DNA from: Pandoraea pulmonicola
GTDB taxonomy: Bacteria > Pseudomonadota > Gammaproteobacteria > Burkholderiales > Burkholderiaceae
Assembly (NCBI RefSeq): GCF_000815105.2
Contig: NZ_CP010310.2
Span: 682,001 to 746,000, forward strand
Length of the DNA: 64,000 nt
Direction of reading: 5' to 3'
Made by a program: the position numbers and the translations under genes. Positions 35,256 to 44,855 of this stretch are shown here, piece by piece. Under the pieces are notes generated by a model that was not told the DNA's origin, did not search any database, and saw only the letters and a program-made list of their open reading frames with translations. How positions within the stretch are numbered: the stretch's first letter is position 1; each line of letters starts with the position of its first letter.

Positions 35256-36203
35256 ATGCAAGGCGATACGTTATTGATCAAGTCGGGCGGCGCTGCCGCG
35301 CTGACCGAATGGCAGCACCATTTTGCGCGGCTGATGCCCGGCTTGCGCGTGTACGGATGGGATGACCCGTTCGTCGATGCGCGCAACGTGAAATACGCAC
35401 TCGTCTGGCGGCCCGATCACGGGCGTCTCGCGCATTACCCCCGATTGCGGCTGATCCTGAGCGCGGCCGCTGGCGTCGACCACATTCTGGCGGATCCGGC
35501 GTTGCCGCCCAACGTGCCTATCGTGCGCATGGTGACGGACGAGACGCGCGAGCGCATGAGCGACTTCGTGACGCTTTCGGCGCTGGCCATCGTGCGCGAT
35601 ATGCCCGCACTGCTCAGCGCCCAACGCGACGGGCGATGGGCGGACGAACTCACTGGACGCCTGGCGCGCGACACACGGGTGAGCATCCTCGGGCTCGGCG
35701 AGCTCGGGAGCGCGGTGGCGGCCCGGCTTCACGCGAACGGCTTTCGGGTGAACGGCTGGGCGCGCACGGCGAAGTCGCTGGCGAATGTGCGCGTGTTCTC
35801 GGGAGAAGCGCAACTCGACGCCTTGCTCGCAGAGACCGACATCCTGGTCAACCTGCTGCCTGACACGCTGGCCACGCGCGGCATTCTCGGGCGCCGCCTG
35901 TTCTCGCGACTGCCCGCGGGCGCAAGTCTCATTCAGGTGGGACGTGGCGCGCATCTCGATCGCCAGGCGCTTCTCGATGCACTCGACAGCGACCGCCTTC
36001 GCTACGCGGTCGTCGATGTCTTCGACGTCGAACCGTTACCGCCGGACGATGCGCTGCGCCGGCATCCCAAGGTATTCGTGACGCCGCACATCGCTTCGAC
36101 GGTGTCGTATGCCGCGCGCGCCCGACAGGTGGCCGATGTACTCGGAGCGCATCTGCGCGGCGCACCGCTGCCATTCGTCTACGACGCCAAGCGGGGGTAC
36201 TGA
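35256..36203 (+). CDS. Glyoxylate/hydroxypyruvate reductase A-like dehydrogenase
   Basis: This 315-residue 2-hydroxyacid dehydrogenase is of the GhrA type. It has Rossmann motif RVSILGLGELGSAVAARL, catalytic Arg in LIQVGRGAHLDR, Glu in DVFDVEPLPPDD and His in FVTPHIASTVSYAAR. The N-terminal YALVWRPDHGRLAHYPRL and SAAAGVDHILADP segments are typical of GhrA. It should reduce glyoxylate, hydroxypyruvate or a related 2-keto acid with NADPH. It is followed after 4 bases by a GntR regulator and converges on the ABC-importer operon. Confidence 0.85.
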   Translation: MQGDTLLIKSGGAAALTEWQHHFARLMPGLRVYGWDDPFVDARNVKYALVWRPDHGRLAHYPRLRLILSAAAGVDHILADPALPPNVPIVRMVTDETRERMSDFVTLSALAIVRDMPALLSAQRDGRWADELTGRLARDTRVSILGLGELGSAVAARLHANGFRVNGWARTAKSLANVRVFSGEAQLDALLAETDILVNLLPDTLATRGILGRRLFSRLPAGASLIQVGRGAHLDRQALLDALDSDRLRYAVVDVFDVEPLPPDDALRRHPKVFVTPHIASTVSYAARARQVADVLGAHLRGAPLPFVYDAKRGY

Positions 36204-36207
36204 CATC

Positions 36208-36936
36208 ATGACGAACGACTCACACGCAAGCGACGAGGTTGCCATCGCACGCGGCGACGACGCCTACGAGCGCATCCGGCACGATGTACTCACCTGCGCG
36301 ATCATGCCTGGCACCATCGTGAGCGAGGCGGAGCTCATGCGGCGCTATGACATTGCGCGCACCAGTTGCCGGGTGGCGCTGGTGCGTCTCGTGCACGAGG
36401 GCTTCGCGCGGGCGATTCCGCGTCAGGGCTATCGCATCTCGCCGATCACGCTGGCGGACGTCGAAGAGATCTTCAACCTGCGTGCGCAGCTCGAACCGAT
36501 GGCCGCGCGGCTCGCTTGCGGCAATGTCGATACCGAGTTGCTCGCGCGCCTGGACGAAGCCTGCGAAGCGCCCTATGCGCACAAGCCCATCGGTCACCAG
36601 ATCGAGTGGTTCCTGCACACCAACCGGAAATTCCATCTGACCATCGCGGCGGCGAGCGGCAATGCGCGGCTGTATCGCACGCTGGCCGGCCTGATGGACG
36701 ACATGGCCCGCCTCGTCTCGCTGGGTTTCGGCGTGCAGGGTGTCCGCCCAGGGATCGAGCGCGATCACGAGGGCATCATCAAGGCATTCGTCACCGGCAA
36801 CGCCGCGCGCGCCGAAGCGCTCGCCCGTCGGCACATCGAGACCTTTCTCCAGCAGACCAAGGAACAGGTGTTCGCCAGTCTTTCGAGTTCGGGCACGTGG
36901 CTTCCCTACTTCTCGATCGCCGACCTGCGGAAGTAG
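36208..36936 (+). CDS. GntR-family regulator, FCD subfamily
   Basis: This is a 242-residue regulator. The winged HTH (about 15-80) includes VSEAELMRRYDIARTSCRVALVRL and the wing PRQGYRISPITLADVEEIF. The FCD domain has TNRKFHLTIAAASGN and ERDHEGIIKAF, carrying the metal/ligand histidines. The ATG at 36208 lies 4 bases after the dehydrogenase stop, so the two are co-transcribed. It ends 33 bases from the convergent end of the long ABC/ligase operon and is the only local regulator near it, so that operon is a plausible target. Confidence 0.87.
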   Translation: MTNDSHASDEVAIARGDDAYERIRHDVLTCAIMPGTIVSEAELMRRYDIARTSCRVALVRLVHEGFARAIPRQGYRISPITLADVEEIFNLRAQLEPMAARLACGNVDTELLARLDEACEAPYAHKPIGHQIEWFLHTNRKFHLTIAAASGNARLYRTLAGLMDDMARLVSLGFGVQGVRPGIERDHEGIIKAFVTGNAARAEALARRHIETFLQQTKEQVFASLSSSGTWLPYFSIADLRK

Positions 36937-36969
36937 GCAGTCCTCGGGGCGTTGGTGTTGCCCGCGCGA

Positions 36970-38664
36970 TCACGCCGCGGTGCGGGCGCGTGCGTCTTCG
37001 TGGCGTCTCCCCGGGATCGCATCGAGCAGCGCGCGAGTGTACGGATGGGACGGTGCGCGGAAGATGGCCGCCGTGTCGCCGTACTCGACCACACTGCCCG
37101 ACTTCATGACGGCGAGCGAGTCGCACAGCTGCGCCGCGATACGCAGGTCGTGCGTAATGAAGATCATCGACAGTCCCAGCTCCGACTTCAGACGCGCAAG
37201 CAGGCGCAGCACTTGCGCCTGCACGGAGACGTCGAGCGCCGACACCGGCTCATCCGCGACGAGCACGCGCGGTCGCATGGCGAGCGCCCGCGCGAGTCCG
37301 ATGCGCTGACGCTGCCCGCCGGAGAACTCATGCGGGAAACGGTCGAGCGCGTCGGCGTTCAGCCCCACCAGTTCGAACAGTTCGCGCGCGTGCTCCCTGG
37401 CTTCGCGCGGCGGTTCGCCCCGTGCGACCGGCCCTTGCGTCACGATGTCGCCCACGCGGCGGCGCGGGTTGAGCGAACTGAACGGATCCTGGAACACCAT
37501 CTGGATGTCGAGCGCCGCGCGTCGCGCTTCGGCGTTGAGCGCACCGGCTGCAAGATCGGCGTCGCGATAGAGAATGCGTCCGGCGTCGGGCGTCATCAAG
37601 CGAAGAATCGCGCGCGCGAGCGTCGATTTGCCCGACCCGCTCTCGCCCACGATGCCCAGCGTCTTGCCGGCGCCGACTTCCAGGCTCACGTCGCGCAGTG
37701 CTGCCGTATCCGCTTGCGCCTTGCCGAGCCAGCCGTGGCGGCGATACGTCTTGCGCACTTGCTCGATGCGCAGCACCGGTGGCGCTTCCTTGCCGCCGCT
37801 ATTGCCGCGCTCGCCACTATCGCCGCTCTTGCGACGAGATCCGCCGGATGCCGATGGCGCCCCCGTCCCGGACGACGGCAACGCAGGCACCGCCGCGATC
37901 AATGCCCGCGTGTACTCGTGCGATGCTCGCGTAAGGAGGCTTTGCGCCGGCCCTTGCTCGACAATCTCGCCATGCCGCATCACCGCGACCCGGTCGGCGA
38001 TCTCCGCCACCACGCCGAAGTCGTGCGTGATGAACAGTACGCCGGTGTCCTTGCGTTGCTGAAGCTCGCGAATGAGCGTGAGGATCTGCGCCTGCGTGGT
38101 GACGTCGAGCGCGGTCGTAGGCTCGTCGGCGATCAGCAGCTCCGGCTCCAGTGCGAGCGCCATCGCGATCATGGCACGCTGACGCTGACCGCCGGAGAGC
38201 TCGTGCGGGTAGCGTTTGGCGGCATCGAGCGGCGAGGGGATGTGCACGGCCTCGAGCCACTCGAGCGTGCGGGCGCGAATCGCGCTGCCCGACAGACGCG
38301 TATGCGTGCGATACACCTCGGCGATCTGGTCGCCGATGGTGCGCAGCGGATTGAGCGCCGTCATCGGTTCCTGGAAGATCATGCCGATGCGTGCGCCGCG
38401 CCAGCGACGACGTTCGGCTTCGGGCAGCGCCAGCAGATTTCCCTCGCCGTGCCACGCCACGCGTCCCGCGCTGACGCTCACGCCGGGCGGCAGCAGTCCG
38501 AGCAGCGCGCTCGCGGTCATCGACTTGCCTGAACCGCTTTCCCCGACCATGCAGAGAATCTCGCCGCGCTCGAGCGAGAACGACACATCGCGAAGCGCGT
38601 GCGGACGATCCGCCTCCGGGGGCAGGTCGAGAGTGAGACGTTCGACGTCGAGCAGTGTCGTCAT
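36970..38664 (-). CDS. Fused dual ATP-binding protein of a peptide-type ABC importer (DppD-DppF fusion)
   Basis: This 564-residue protein contains two complete ABC ATPase modules. The first has Walker A GESGSGKS (41-48), signature HELSGGQRQR and Walker B LLIADEPTTALD. The second (from about residue 300) has GESGSGKST, HEFSGGQRQR and VLVADEPVSALD. Each ends with the opp/dpp C-terminal HPYTRALL-type stretch (HEYTRALI, HPYTRALLDAIP). It energises the importer formed by the permeases at 41119 and 42100. It is separated from them by the ligase and SDR genes, an unusual order. The linker between modules is a Ser/Gly-rich stretch. Confidence 0.92.
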   Translation of the reverse strand: MTTLLDVERLTLDLPPEADRPHALRDVSFSLERGEILCMVGESGSGKSMTASALLGLLPPGVSVSAGRVAWHGEGNLLALPEAERRRWRGARIGMIFQEPMTALNPLRTIGDQIAEVYRTHTRLSGSAIRARTLEWLEAVHIPSPLDAAKRYPHELSGGQRQRAMIAMALALEPELLIADEPTTALDVTTQAQILTLIRELQQRKDTGVLFITHDFGVVAEIADRVAVMRHGEIVEQGPAQSLLTRASHEYTRALIAAVPALPSSGTGAPSASGGSRRKSGDSGERGNSGGKEAPPVLRIEQVRKTYRRHGWLGKAQADTAALRDVSLEVGAGKTLGIVGESGSGKSTLARAILRLMTPDAGRILYRDADLAAGALNAEARRAALDIQMVFQDPFSSLNPRRRVGDIVTQGPVARGEPPREAREHARELFELVGLNADALDRFPHEFSGGQRQRIGLARALAMRPRVLVADEPVSALDVSVQAQVLRLLARLKSELGLSMIFITHDLRIAAQLCDSLAVMKSGSVVEYGDTAAIFRAPSHPYTRALLDAIPGRRHEDARARTAA

Positions 38665-38712
38665 GAGGGAAATCCTCCGTGAGGGCGTTGGTGGCGTCGG
38701 TGGGCCATGCGT

Positions 38713-39501
38713 TCAGAGGCGTTGGCCGCCGCTCGCGTCGAGCGACTGGCCGGTGATCCAGCGGGCGGCGTCGCTGGCGAGAAACGCCACGATGTCGGCG
38801 ATGTCGCGCGGCTCGCCCACGCGGCCGAGCGCGACCGTCTGGGCGATGACTTCGCGCTCGACGGGATCGCTTGCGCGACGGTTCAGGTCGGTGGCCGTTG
38901 CACCGGGCAGCACGGCGTTGACGGTGATGCCGCGCGCGCCGAGGTCTGCCGCGAGCAGTAGCGTCAGCGCTTCCAGGCCGGCCTTCGCGGGCGCGTAGAC
39001 GCTCATCTCCGGATACGCCGCGCGGGTGCCCATCGACGAAACGTTGACGATGCGCCCGCCGTCGCGCAGGTAGGCGAGGGCGTGCTGGATCAGGAAAAAC
39101 GGCGACTTGAGGTTGACCTGCAGCACGCGGTCGAACGCCTCGGGCGTGACGGCGTCGATGCGCGCCCGCAGGCCCACGCCCGCGTTGTTCACGAGAATGT
39201 CGAACTGCGGCGGAAGGTTGTGCGCCGCGAGAGCGCCGGTGAAGCGTTCGATGAGGGCGAGCGCGCCGTCCGGCGACGACAGGTCGGCGCGCACGGCAAA
39301 CGCCCGCGAGCCGTTCGCACGCAGTGTCGCAACCAGCGTCTCGGCGTCGTCTTCGGCCGCGTTGTAGTGCACGGCGACGGTGGCGCCACGCGCGGCCAGC
39401 GCAACGGCGATGGCGCGGCCGATGCCGCGGCTTGCGCCGGTAACGAGGGCGACCTTGCCGTCAAGGCGAATCGGGTCACGGGAATCGGGCTGAAGGCTCA
39501 T
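38713..39501 (-). CDS. Short-chain dehydrogenase/reductase (FabG-like)
   Basis: This is a 262-residue classical SDR. The cofactor motif is TGASRGIG (21-28), followed by NNAGVG, catalytic Ser155/156 in NVSSMG, and Tyr169 and Lys173 in SVYAPAKAG. The C-terminus GQSLDASGGQRL is FabG-like. An Ala-Arg-Gly-Ala-Thr at the end of beta-2 and no acidic residue suggest NADP preference. Its ATG overlaps the ligase stop codon (ATGA at 39498-39501), so it is translationally coupled. It probably acts on the CoA ester or alcohol/ketone intermediate of the same pathway. Confidence 0.88.
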   Translation of the reverse strand: MSLQPDSRDPIRLDGKVALVTGASRGIGRAIAVALAARGATVAVHYNAAEDDAETLVATLRANGSRAFAVRADLSSPDGALALIERFTGALAAHNLPPQFDILVNNAGVGLRARIDAVTPEAFDRVLQVNLKSPFFLIQHALAYLRDGGRIVNVSSMGTRAAYPEMSVYAPAKAGLEALTLLLAADLGARGITVNAVLPGATATDLNRRASDPVEREVIAQTVALGRVGEPRDIADIVAFLASDAARWITGQSLDASGGQRL

Positions 39502-41060
39502 GAGGCGAGGGCTCCGGAAAGGGGACGTGTGTTGTTTCGGTCTTCGCTCCAGCCGCGTTCGGCTTCGAGTGCGCGGGCTTGTTGCAGGAGCGCGTGGCGG
39601 TCGACCTTGTTGGTGCCGGCCAGCGGGAGTTCGGCCACGAACGCCACGCGGCGCGGATGCTGATAGGCGGGACCATTCGCGAGCGCATGTTGCTTGAGGG
39701 CTTCGGCGCTCAGCGTGCTGCCTGGCTGCCGGACGACAAACGCGACCGGCACGGCGGCCCGCTCCTCGTCGGGCAGCGGCACCACGCTGGCCTGGCGCAC
39801 TTCCGGGTGCGCTTCGAGCAGCTTCTCCACTTCCACCGGATAGATGTTCTCGCCCGCGCAGACGAACATGTCGTCCGCGCGCCCGACGAAGTAGAAGAAG
39901 CCGTTCGCATCGCGCCGCATCACGTCGCCGCTGTAGTACCAACCTTCGTCGAGCACTTGTGCCGACTTCTCGGGCAGACCGTGATAGCCGCGCATGACGG
40001 CGGGATTGCGCATGCAGAGCACGCCGTGATCGGCATCGTCGCCGTCCACGAGCTTGACCGCATCGGGCGACAGCGGATAGCCGAGGGCGAGCGGCGGCGG
40101 CGGGATACCGTCGGGGTGCGGTCCGAAGATGCTCGGGCCGGCCTCCGTGGTGCCGTAGCCATGATGGATATGCGTGTGCGGAAACGCGGCCTGAATCCGG
40201 GCGAGTAGCGCGGCGCTCATCGGCGCGGAGCCCAGCATCACACGCTTGAGCGAGGAGACGTCGCGGCCCGCCAGCGTCTGCGGATCCTTCACGAGCCGAG
40301 CGAACATCGTCGGTACGGCGGTGAGCGCGGTGATGCGATACAGCTCCAGCGCATCGACATACGAGGCGACGTCGAACGACGGCAGTATCACGAGCGAAGC
40401 GTTCGCGGCGAAGGCCCGCTTCGCCATGAACAGGCCGTTCATGTGAAACAGCGGTTGCGCGAGCAGAAGGCGCTCGGACGACGGATCCTCCGGGCGCACG
40501 TACGTCGCACCCAGCGCCCAGAGCTGCCCGGCGTGCGTGAGCGGCACGCCCTTCGGCTTGCCGGTGGAGCCGGACGTGTACAGCATCTGCGCGGCGTCGT
40601 CGGGCGCCGGGCGCACGGATTCGAAATCCGTCGGCCGGATCTGTGCGGCGAAGCCGTCAGGGCCGTCGTCGTCGAAATCGATCACCGGCACGCGTGCGGC
40701 GAGCGCTTCGCGGCGCGCACCGTCGACGAAGGCGAGTGAGATGCCGGCATCGTCGATCACGTAATCGAGGATTTCGCGCGACTGTTTGATGTTGATGGGC
40801 ACGGCGACGTAGCCCGCGCGCATGATGCCGAAGTAGGCGATCAGATACTCGGCGCGGTTGAGCGAGGCGATGGCCACATGGGCGCCTGCCGGCAGGCCAC
40901 GGGCGCGCAAGGCGGCGGCGACGCCCGACGCGAGCCCGTCGATGTCGGCGTGCGTGTAGCGGTGCGGCAGCTTGCCGTCGCGCAGATCGACGATCGCGGT
41001 CGCGTTCAGATCGAGGGTTCGGTCGATGAGGTCGCCGAGGTTGTGCCAACGATGAGTCAT
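39498..41060 (-). CDS. AMP-forming acyl-CoA ligase (ANL superfamily)
   Basis: This 520-residue adenylate-forming enzyme contains the P-loop-like motif YTSGSTGKPKGV (161-172), the GYGTTEAGPS motif, the hinge region YYSGDVMRRDANGFFYFVGRADD and the catalytic C-terminal lysine (Lys485, AGTNKVDRHAL). It activates a carboxylic acid to its CoA thioester through an acyl-AMP. The acid specificity is unclear; overall pattern resembles ligases for medium-size or cyclic acids rather than acetyl-CoA synthetase. It follows the DppC-like permease and overlaps the SDR gene. A ligase inside an importer operon suggests that the imported compound is CoA-activated. Confidence 0.88.
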   Translation of the reverse strand: MTHRWHNLGDLIDRTLDLNATAIVDLRDGKLPHRYTHADIDGLASGVAAALRARGLPAGAHVAIASLNRAEYLIAYFGIMRAGYVAVPINIKQSREILDYVIDDAGISLAFVDGARREALAARVPVIDFDDDGPDGFAAQIRPTDFESVRPAPDDAAQMLYTSGSTGKPKGVPLTHAGQLWALGATYVRPEDPSSERLLLAQPLFHMNGLFMAKRAFAANASLVILPSFDVASYVDALELYRITALTAVPTMFARLVKDPQTLAGRDVSSLKRVMLGSAPMSAALLARIQAAFPHTHIHHGYGTTEAGPSIFGPHPDGIPPPPLALGYPLSPDAVKLVDGDDADHGVLCMRNPAVMRGYHGLPEKSAQVLDEGWYYSGDVMRRDANGFFYFVGRADDMFVCAGENIYPVEVEKLLEAHPEVRQASVVPLPDEERAAVPVAFVVRQPGSTLSAEALKQHALANGPAYQHPRRVAFVAELPLAGTNKVDRHALLQQARALEAERGWSEDRNNTRPLSGALAS

Positions 41061-41118
41061 GAGATTCGGAAGAACGATGAGATATTCGGGAGGGCGAGGC
41101 GTCGGTTGCGCTCGGCGC

Positions 41119-42048
41119 TCAACGCCTGCGTAACGAGGGGTTCAGCGCATCGTTCAGGCCGTCGCCCACGAGATTGAGGGCGAGCACGGCGAGCATGATC
41201 GCCACGCCGGGCTCCGCGCACAGGTACCAGGACGAACGGATCAGCGTGCGGCCTTCGCCGATCTGACGGCCCCAGCTCGCCACGTTCGGATCGCCGAGTC
41301 CGAGGAACGACACGACCGATTCGTACAGGATCGCGCCGGCCACCACGAGCGTTCCCATCACGAGCACGGGCGGCAGTGCATTGGGGAGCACCTCGCGCAG
41401 CGCGATGCGCCACGGCGAGAGGCCGACGGTGCGGCACGCCTGCACGAACTCGCGCGACTTGAACGACAGACACTCCGCACGCGTGAGGCGTGCGATGGCG
41501 GGCCACGACACGAGCGCCACGGCAATCACCGTGTTCTCGATGCGCGGACCGAGAATCGCCACGACAGTCAGCACGAAGACGACATTGGGCACGATCTGGA
41601 ACAACTCGGTCAGACGCATGAGCCCCTCGTCGATCCATCCGCCCCACCACGCGGCAATCGCACCGATCGACACCCCGATGGCCGTGGCCGCGACACTGGC
41701 GGCAATGCCGATGACGAGCGTCGCCCGGGCGCCATGCGCGAGTTGGGCGGCGATGTCGCGCCCGAGGGCGTCGGTGCCCAGCGGGTACTGCCATTGTTCG
41801 AACGGCCAGATTTCCGGCGCGGCCACGATGCGCAGCGGGTCGCCCGGATACCACCAGCCGGTGCACAGCGCGACGACCGCGATGAGCGCGAGCAGCATTG
41901 CGCCTGCCACGGCGCCGCCGTGTCGGGTGAATTGCCGCCATGCGTGGGCGCGGCGCCTTTCGGGGTGAGGCGCGGGAACATTGGCAACCATCGCAGTCGT
42001 ATGGCTCGAAGGGAGCGCGTCGAGCGTGGGTTCGGCGGAAGACGTCAT
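41119..42048 (-). CDS. ABC importer permease, DppC-like
   Basis: This 309-residue protein has about six membrane helices, after a basic cytoplasmic N-terminus (HPERRRAHAWRQFTRHGG). It shows the DppC N-terminal TM segment AMLLALIAVVALCTGWWYPG and YPLGTDALGRDIAAQLAHGAR, and the coupling-helix EAA motif in TRAECLSFKSREFVQACRTVGLSPWRI. It forms the channel with the permease encoded by 42100-43092. A later start at 41991 (MVANVP) is possible. Confidence 0.92.
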   Translation of the reverse strand: MTSSAEPTLDALPSSHTTAMVANVPAPHPERRRAHAWRQFTRHGGAVAGAMLLALIAVVALCTGWWYPGDPLRIVAAPEIWPFEQWQYPLGTDALGRDIAAQLAHGARATLVIGIAASVAATAIGVSIGAIAAWWGGWIDEGLMRLTELFQIVPNVVFVLTVVAILGPRIENTVIAVALVSWPAIARLTRAECLSFKSREFVQACRTVGLSPWRIALREVLPNALPPVLVMGTLVVAGAILYESVVSFLGLGDPNVASWGRQIGEGRTLIRSSWYLCAEPGVAIMLAVLALNLVGDGLNDALNPSLRRR

Positions 42049-42099
42049 GGGACAGACCGGTTTTTTACAGTGAAGCGGGAAGACATCGTGCTGGCAACA

Positions 42100-43092
42100 T
42101 CACGACGCTTGCGTGCGGATGCGCGGATCGAGCCGTGTGTAGATCAGATCCACGACGATGTTCGCCACGATGACCAGCGCCGAGCTGAGCACGAGCAGCC
42201 CCAGCACGACCGGGTAGTTGCGGCTCATGACGCTGTCGAAGAGCACGCCGCCGATGCCGGGCCAACTGAAGACGGCTTCGACGACGATGCTGCCGCCCAG
42301 CACCGTGCCGAGTTGCAGACCGAGCAGGGTGACGACGGGCAGCATGGCGTTGCGCACCATGTGACGCGCGATCACGGCGCGGCGCGTGAGGCCCTTCGCC
42401 CGCGCGGTACGGACGTGGTCCTGCCGAGCGACTTCGAGCATCGACGCGCGCATCACGCGCGCATACGTCGCCGCGTAGAAGAGGCCGAGCGTGAGGGCCG
42501 GCAGCGCGAGATGGTGGAGCACGTCGAGCGCGGCGTGCCACGCGCCGGCGAGGCCGGTGCCGTAGTCCAGGCCGATGGTGGTCATGCCCCCCACGGGAAA
42601 CCAGCCGAGTTTCACCGAGAACAGAATGATCAGCATGATGCCGAGCCAGAAGCTCGGCGCGGCGAAGCACACCACGGCGGCGATGGACACGAGCGTGTCG
42701 CGCCATGTATTCACGTTCACGGCGGCGACGACGCCGGCGCTAACCCCCACGAGCACGGCGACGACGAGGCTGGCGAGCATCAGCACGAGCGTGGCGGGCA
42801 GATGCGCCATGATCACGTCGAAGACCGGCAGGTTGTGACGGTACGAGTAGCCGAGATCGAGGTGGGCCACCGCGTTGATGTAGTGCAGCAGTTGCTGCCA
42901 CAGCGGCTTGTCCATGCCGTACGTCACGCGCAGGCGCTCGATCAGGGCGGGGTCCGTGACCTGCTGCTCGGCGGTCATCACGTCGAGCAGCGTGCCCGGC
43001 ACCGACTGGATCAGGCAGAAGTTCATGACGATCACGCCGAGCAGCAGCGGCACGGCTTGCAGCACCCGGCGCAACAACAGACGCGTCACCAT
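42100..43092 (-). CDS. ABC importer permease, DppB-like
   Basis: This is a 330-residue, six-helix permease. The DppB start MVTRLLLRRVLQAVPLLLGV is followed by a periplasmic loop (PGTLLDVMTAEQQVTDPALI), and the EAA coupling motif appears in MLEVARQDHVRTARAKGLTRRAVIARH. AAGGAGACGGTTGTC is an excellent ribosome site. It lies between the binding-protein gene and the DppC-like gene, 17 bases after the former. Confidence 0.93.
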   Translation of the reverse strand: MVTRLLLRRVLQAVPLLLGVIVMNFCLIQSVPGTLLDVMTAEQQVTDPALIERLRVTYGMDKPLWQQLLHYINAVAHLDLGYSYRHNLPVFDVIMAHLPATLVLMLASLVVAVLVGVSAGVVAAVNVNTWRDTLVSIAAVVCFAAPSFWLGIMLIILFSVKLGWFPVGGMTTIGLDYGTGLAGAWHAALDVLHHLALPALTLGLFYAATYARVMRASMLEVARQDHVRTARAKGLTRRAVIARHMVRNAMLPVVTLLGLQLGTVLGGSIVVEAVFSWPGIGGVLFDSVMSRNYPVVLGLLVLSSALVIVANIVVDLIYTRLDPRIRTQAS

Positions 43093-43109
43093 GACAACCG
43101 TCTCCTTGT

Positions 43110-44765
43110 TTACGCGAGCCAGACGTCGGCCAGCGCGTCGCCCTGGACGTTGGCGCTGGTCGTCGCGCGCCGCACGTTGGTGCGCGAGAGTGTGAACGAC
43201 TCCATTTCCACGAGCGGCACATGCGGCACGTCGGTCGACGCGAGGCGCGCGAAGTCATGAGCGAGCTTCACCCGTTTCGCGTTGTCCGTCTCCACCGTGA
43301 GGCGGTCGACGATCGCATCCATCGCCGGATTCGAATAGCCCGTGGCGTTGCGGAACGCCGCGCCCTTGACGATGCCGTCCGTCGTATAGAACTGCGTGAC
43401 CACCGGCACCAGTTCCAGCGGCGCGGTGAAATTCGAGATGGCGATGTCGTAGTCGTAATCGCTGTAGATGCGCTTGAGCGACGTGGCGCGGTCGAGCGAG
43501 TCGAGCTTCACCGTGATGCCGATGTCCTGCAGCGCCTGCTTCACGTACTGGCCGAGCTTGGCGTTCTCCTCGAACCAGGCGGCGGCGACGAGGTTGACGG
43601 TGAAGCGCGAGCCGTTCTTGCGCGGCAGCCCGGCGGCGTCGAGCAGGGCGTTGGCCTTGGCCGGGTCGAACGGGTATTTCGGCACGTCGTCGGTGAAGAA
43701 CAGCGGGTTGCTGCGAAAGATCGGCGAGACGGCCGGCTTGCCGCGTCCGAAGTAGATCGTGTCGATGATGAACTTGCGGTCGATGGCGTGCAGGATCGCC
43801 TGGCGCACTTCGCGGCGCTTGACGTGTTCGCGTCGCTGGTTGAACTCCACCGTGACCGTCCACGCCGCGTTTTCGTAGCCTTTGGTTTCCACGGCGATCT
43901 TGCCGGTCTTCACGAGACGGTCGATCTCGCGCGCCGGCACCGGGTTGGAGAACGCTACCGCGAGCTCGCCCGTTTCCAGCGCGGCCGAGCGCGACGCCGG
44001 ATCGCTCCACCAGCGGATGATCAGCTTGTCCGGATACGGTTGAGCGTTGTTCCAGTACTGCTCGTTGCGCGAGTAGGCGACGTGGCTGCCGCGCACCCAC
44101 TGACCGTATTTCCAGGGGCCTGTGCCCACGGGCGCATTGTTGAGAGGGTTCGTGATGATGTCCTTGCCCGCATAGAGATGCTTGGGCACGAGCACCTGGT
44201 ACTGACCGGCGAGGATCGACTTGAAGAAGAATTCCGGCACCGGCGTGGAGAATTCCAGTTTCACGGTGTGAGCGTCGGGCGCGCTGACGCGCTTGAGCGC
44301 CTTGAGCGCGACGCCGGCGGAGATCGGCTTCCAGTGTTCCTGCACGTTGTAGACGACGTCGTCGGCCGTGAACGGCTTGCCGTCGTGCCAAAGCACGTTC
44401 TTGCGCAACGAGACGGTGTAGGACTTGAAGTCGCCGGAAGCGCGTACATCCGTGGCGAGTACCGGCTGGAAGGCGAGCTTTTCGTCGATCTTCAGCAGCC
44501 GTTCGAGAATCTTCGTCGACGTCATGAAGGGGCTGGAGCCACCGCCACCCGGCACGAACAGCGCCTGCGGTTCGAGTCCCCCCCAACTGGCAACGAGCGT
44601 ACCGCCGCGGCGGGGTGCGGCCGCCGGGCTGTCAGCCGCATTGGCGCGCGTAGGCGAGACCAGCCATCCGGCGGTGCCCGCGAGCGCTGCCGAGCTGGCA
44701 GCCAGTGCGCCGCCGGCGCTTCGGTAGAGGAACTGACGTCGCGAGACGCCCCGTGATTTACGCAT
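43110..44765 (-). CDS. Periplasmic substrate-binding protein of a peptide-type ABC importer (SBP_bac_5)
   Basis: This is a 551-residue DppA/OppA-family (SBP_bac_5) protein. The N-terminus has a twin-arginine signal, SRRQFLYRSAGGALAASSAALAG, with probable cleavage after RANA (about residue 42). The family motif DVRASGDFKSYTVSLRKNVLWHDGKPFTADDVVYN is present. I choose the ATG at 44765, eight bases after GGAG. It captures the imported ligand in the periplasm. Whether that is a peptide, a conjugated acid or another compound is unknown. Export by Tat is unusual for this family but not rare. Confidence 0.9.
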   Translation of the reverse strand: MRKSRGVSRRQFLYRSAGGALAASSAALAGTAGWLVSPTRANAADSPAAAPRRGGTLVASWGGLEPQALFVPGGGGSSPFMTSTKILERLLKIDEKLAFQPVLATDVRASGDFKSYTVSLRKNVLWHDGKPFTADDVVYNVQEHWKPISAGVALKALKRVSAPDAHTVKLEFSTPVPEFFFKSILAGQYQVLVPKHLYAGKDIITNPLNNAPVGTGPWKYGQWVRGSHVAYSRNEQYWNNAQPYPDKLIIRWWSDPASRSAALETGELAVAFSNPVPAREIDRLVKTGKIAVETKGYENAAWTVTVEFNQRREHVKRREVRQAILHAIDRKFIIDTIYFGRGKPAVSPIFRSNPLFFTDDVPKYPFDPAKANALLDAAGLPRKNGSRFTVNLVAAAWFEENAKLGQYVKQALQDIGITVKLDSLDRATSLKRIYSDYDYDIAISNFTAPLELVPVVTQFYTTDGIVKGAAFRNATGYSNPAMDAIVDRLTVETDNAKRVKLAHDFARLASTDVPHVPLVEMESFTLSRTNVRRATTSANVQGDALADVWLA

Positions 44766-44855
44766 GATGAACTCCGGTATGGCTGGGCACCCGTGCGTTC
44801 TCGCGAGTGCCTTCAATCGTCGTGGCAATGAAACGTGAGTGAGTGGCGCGGCGCG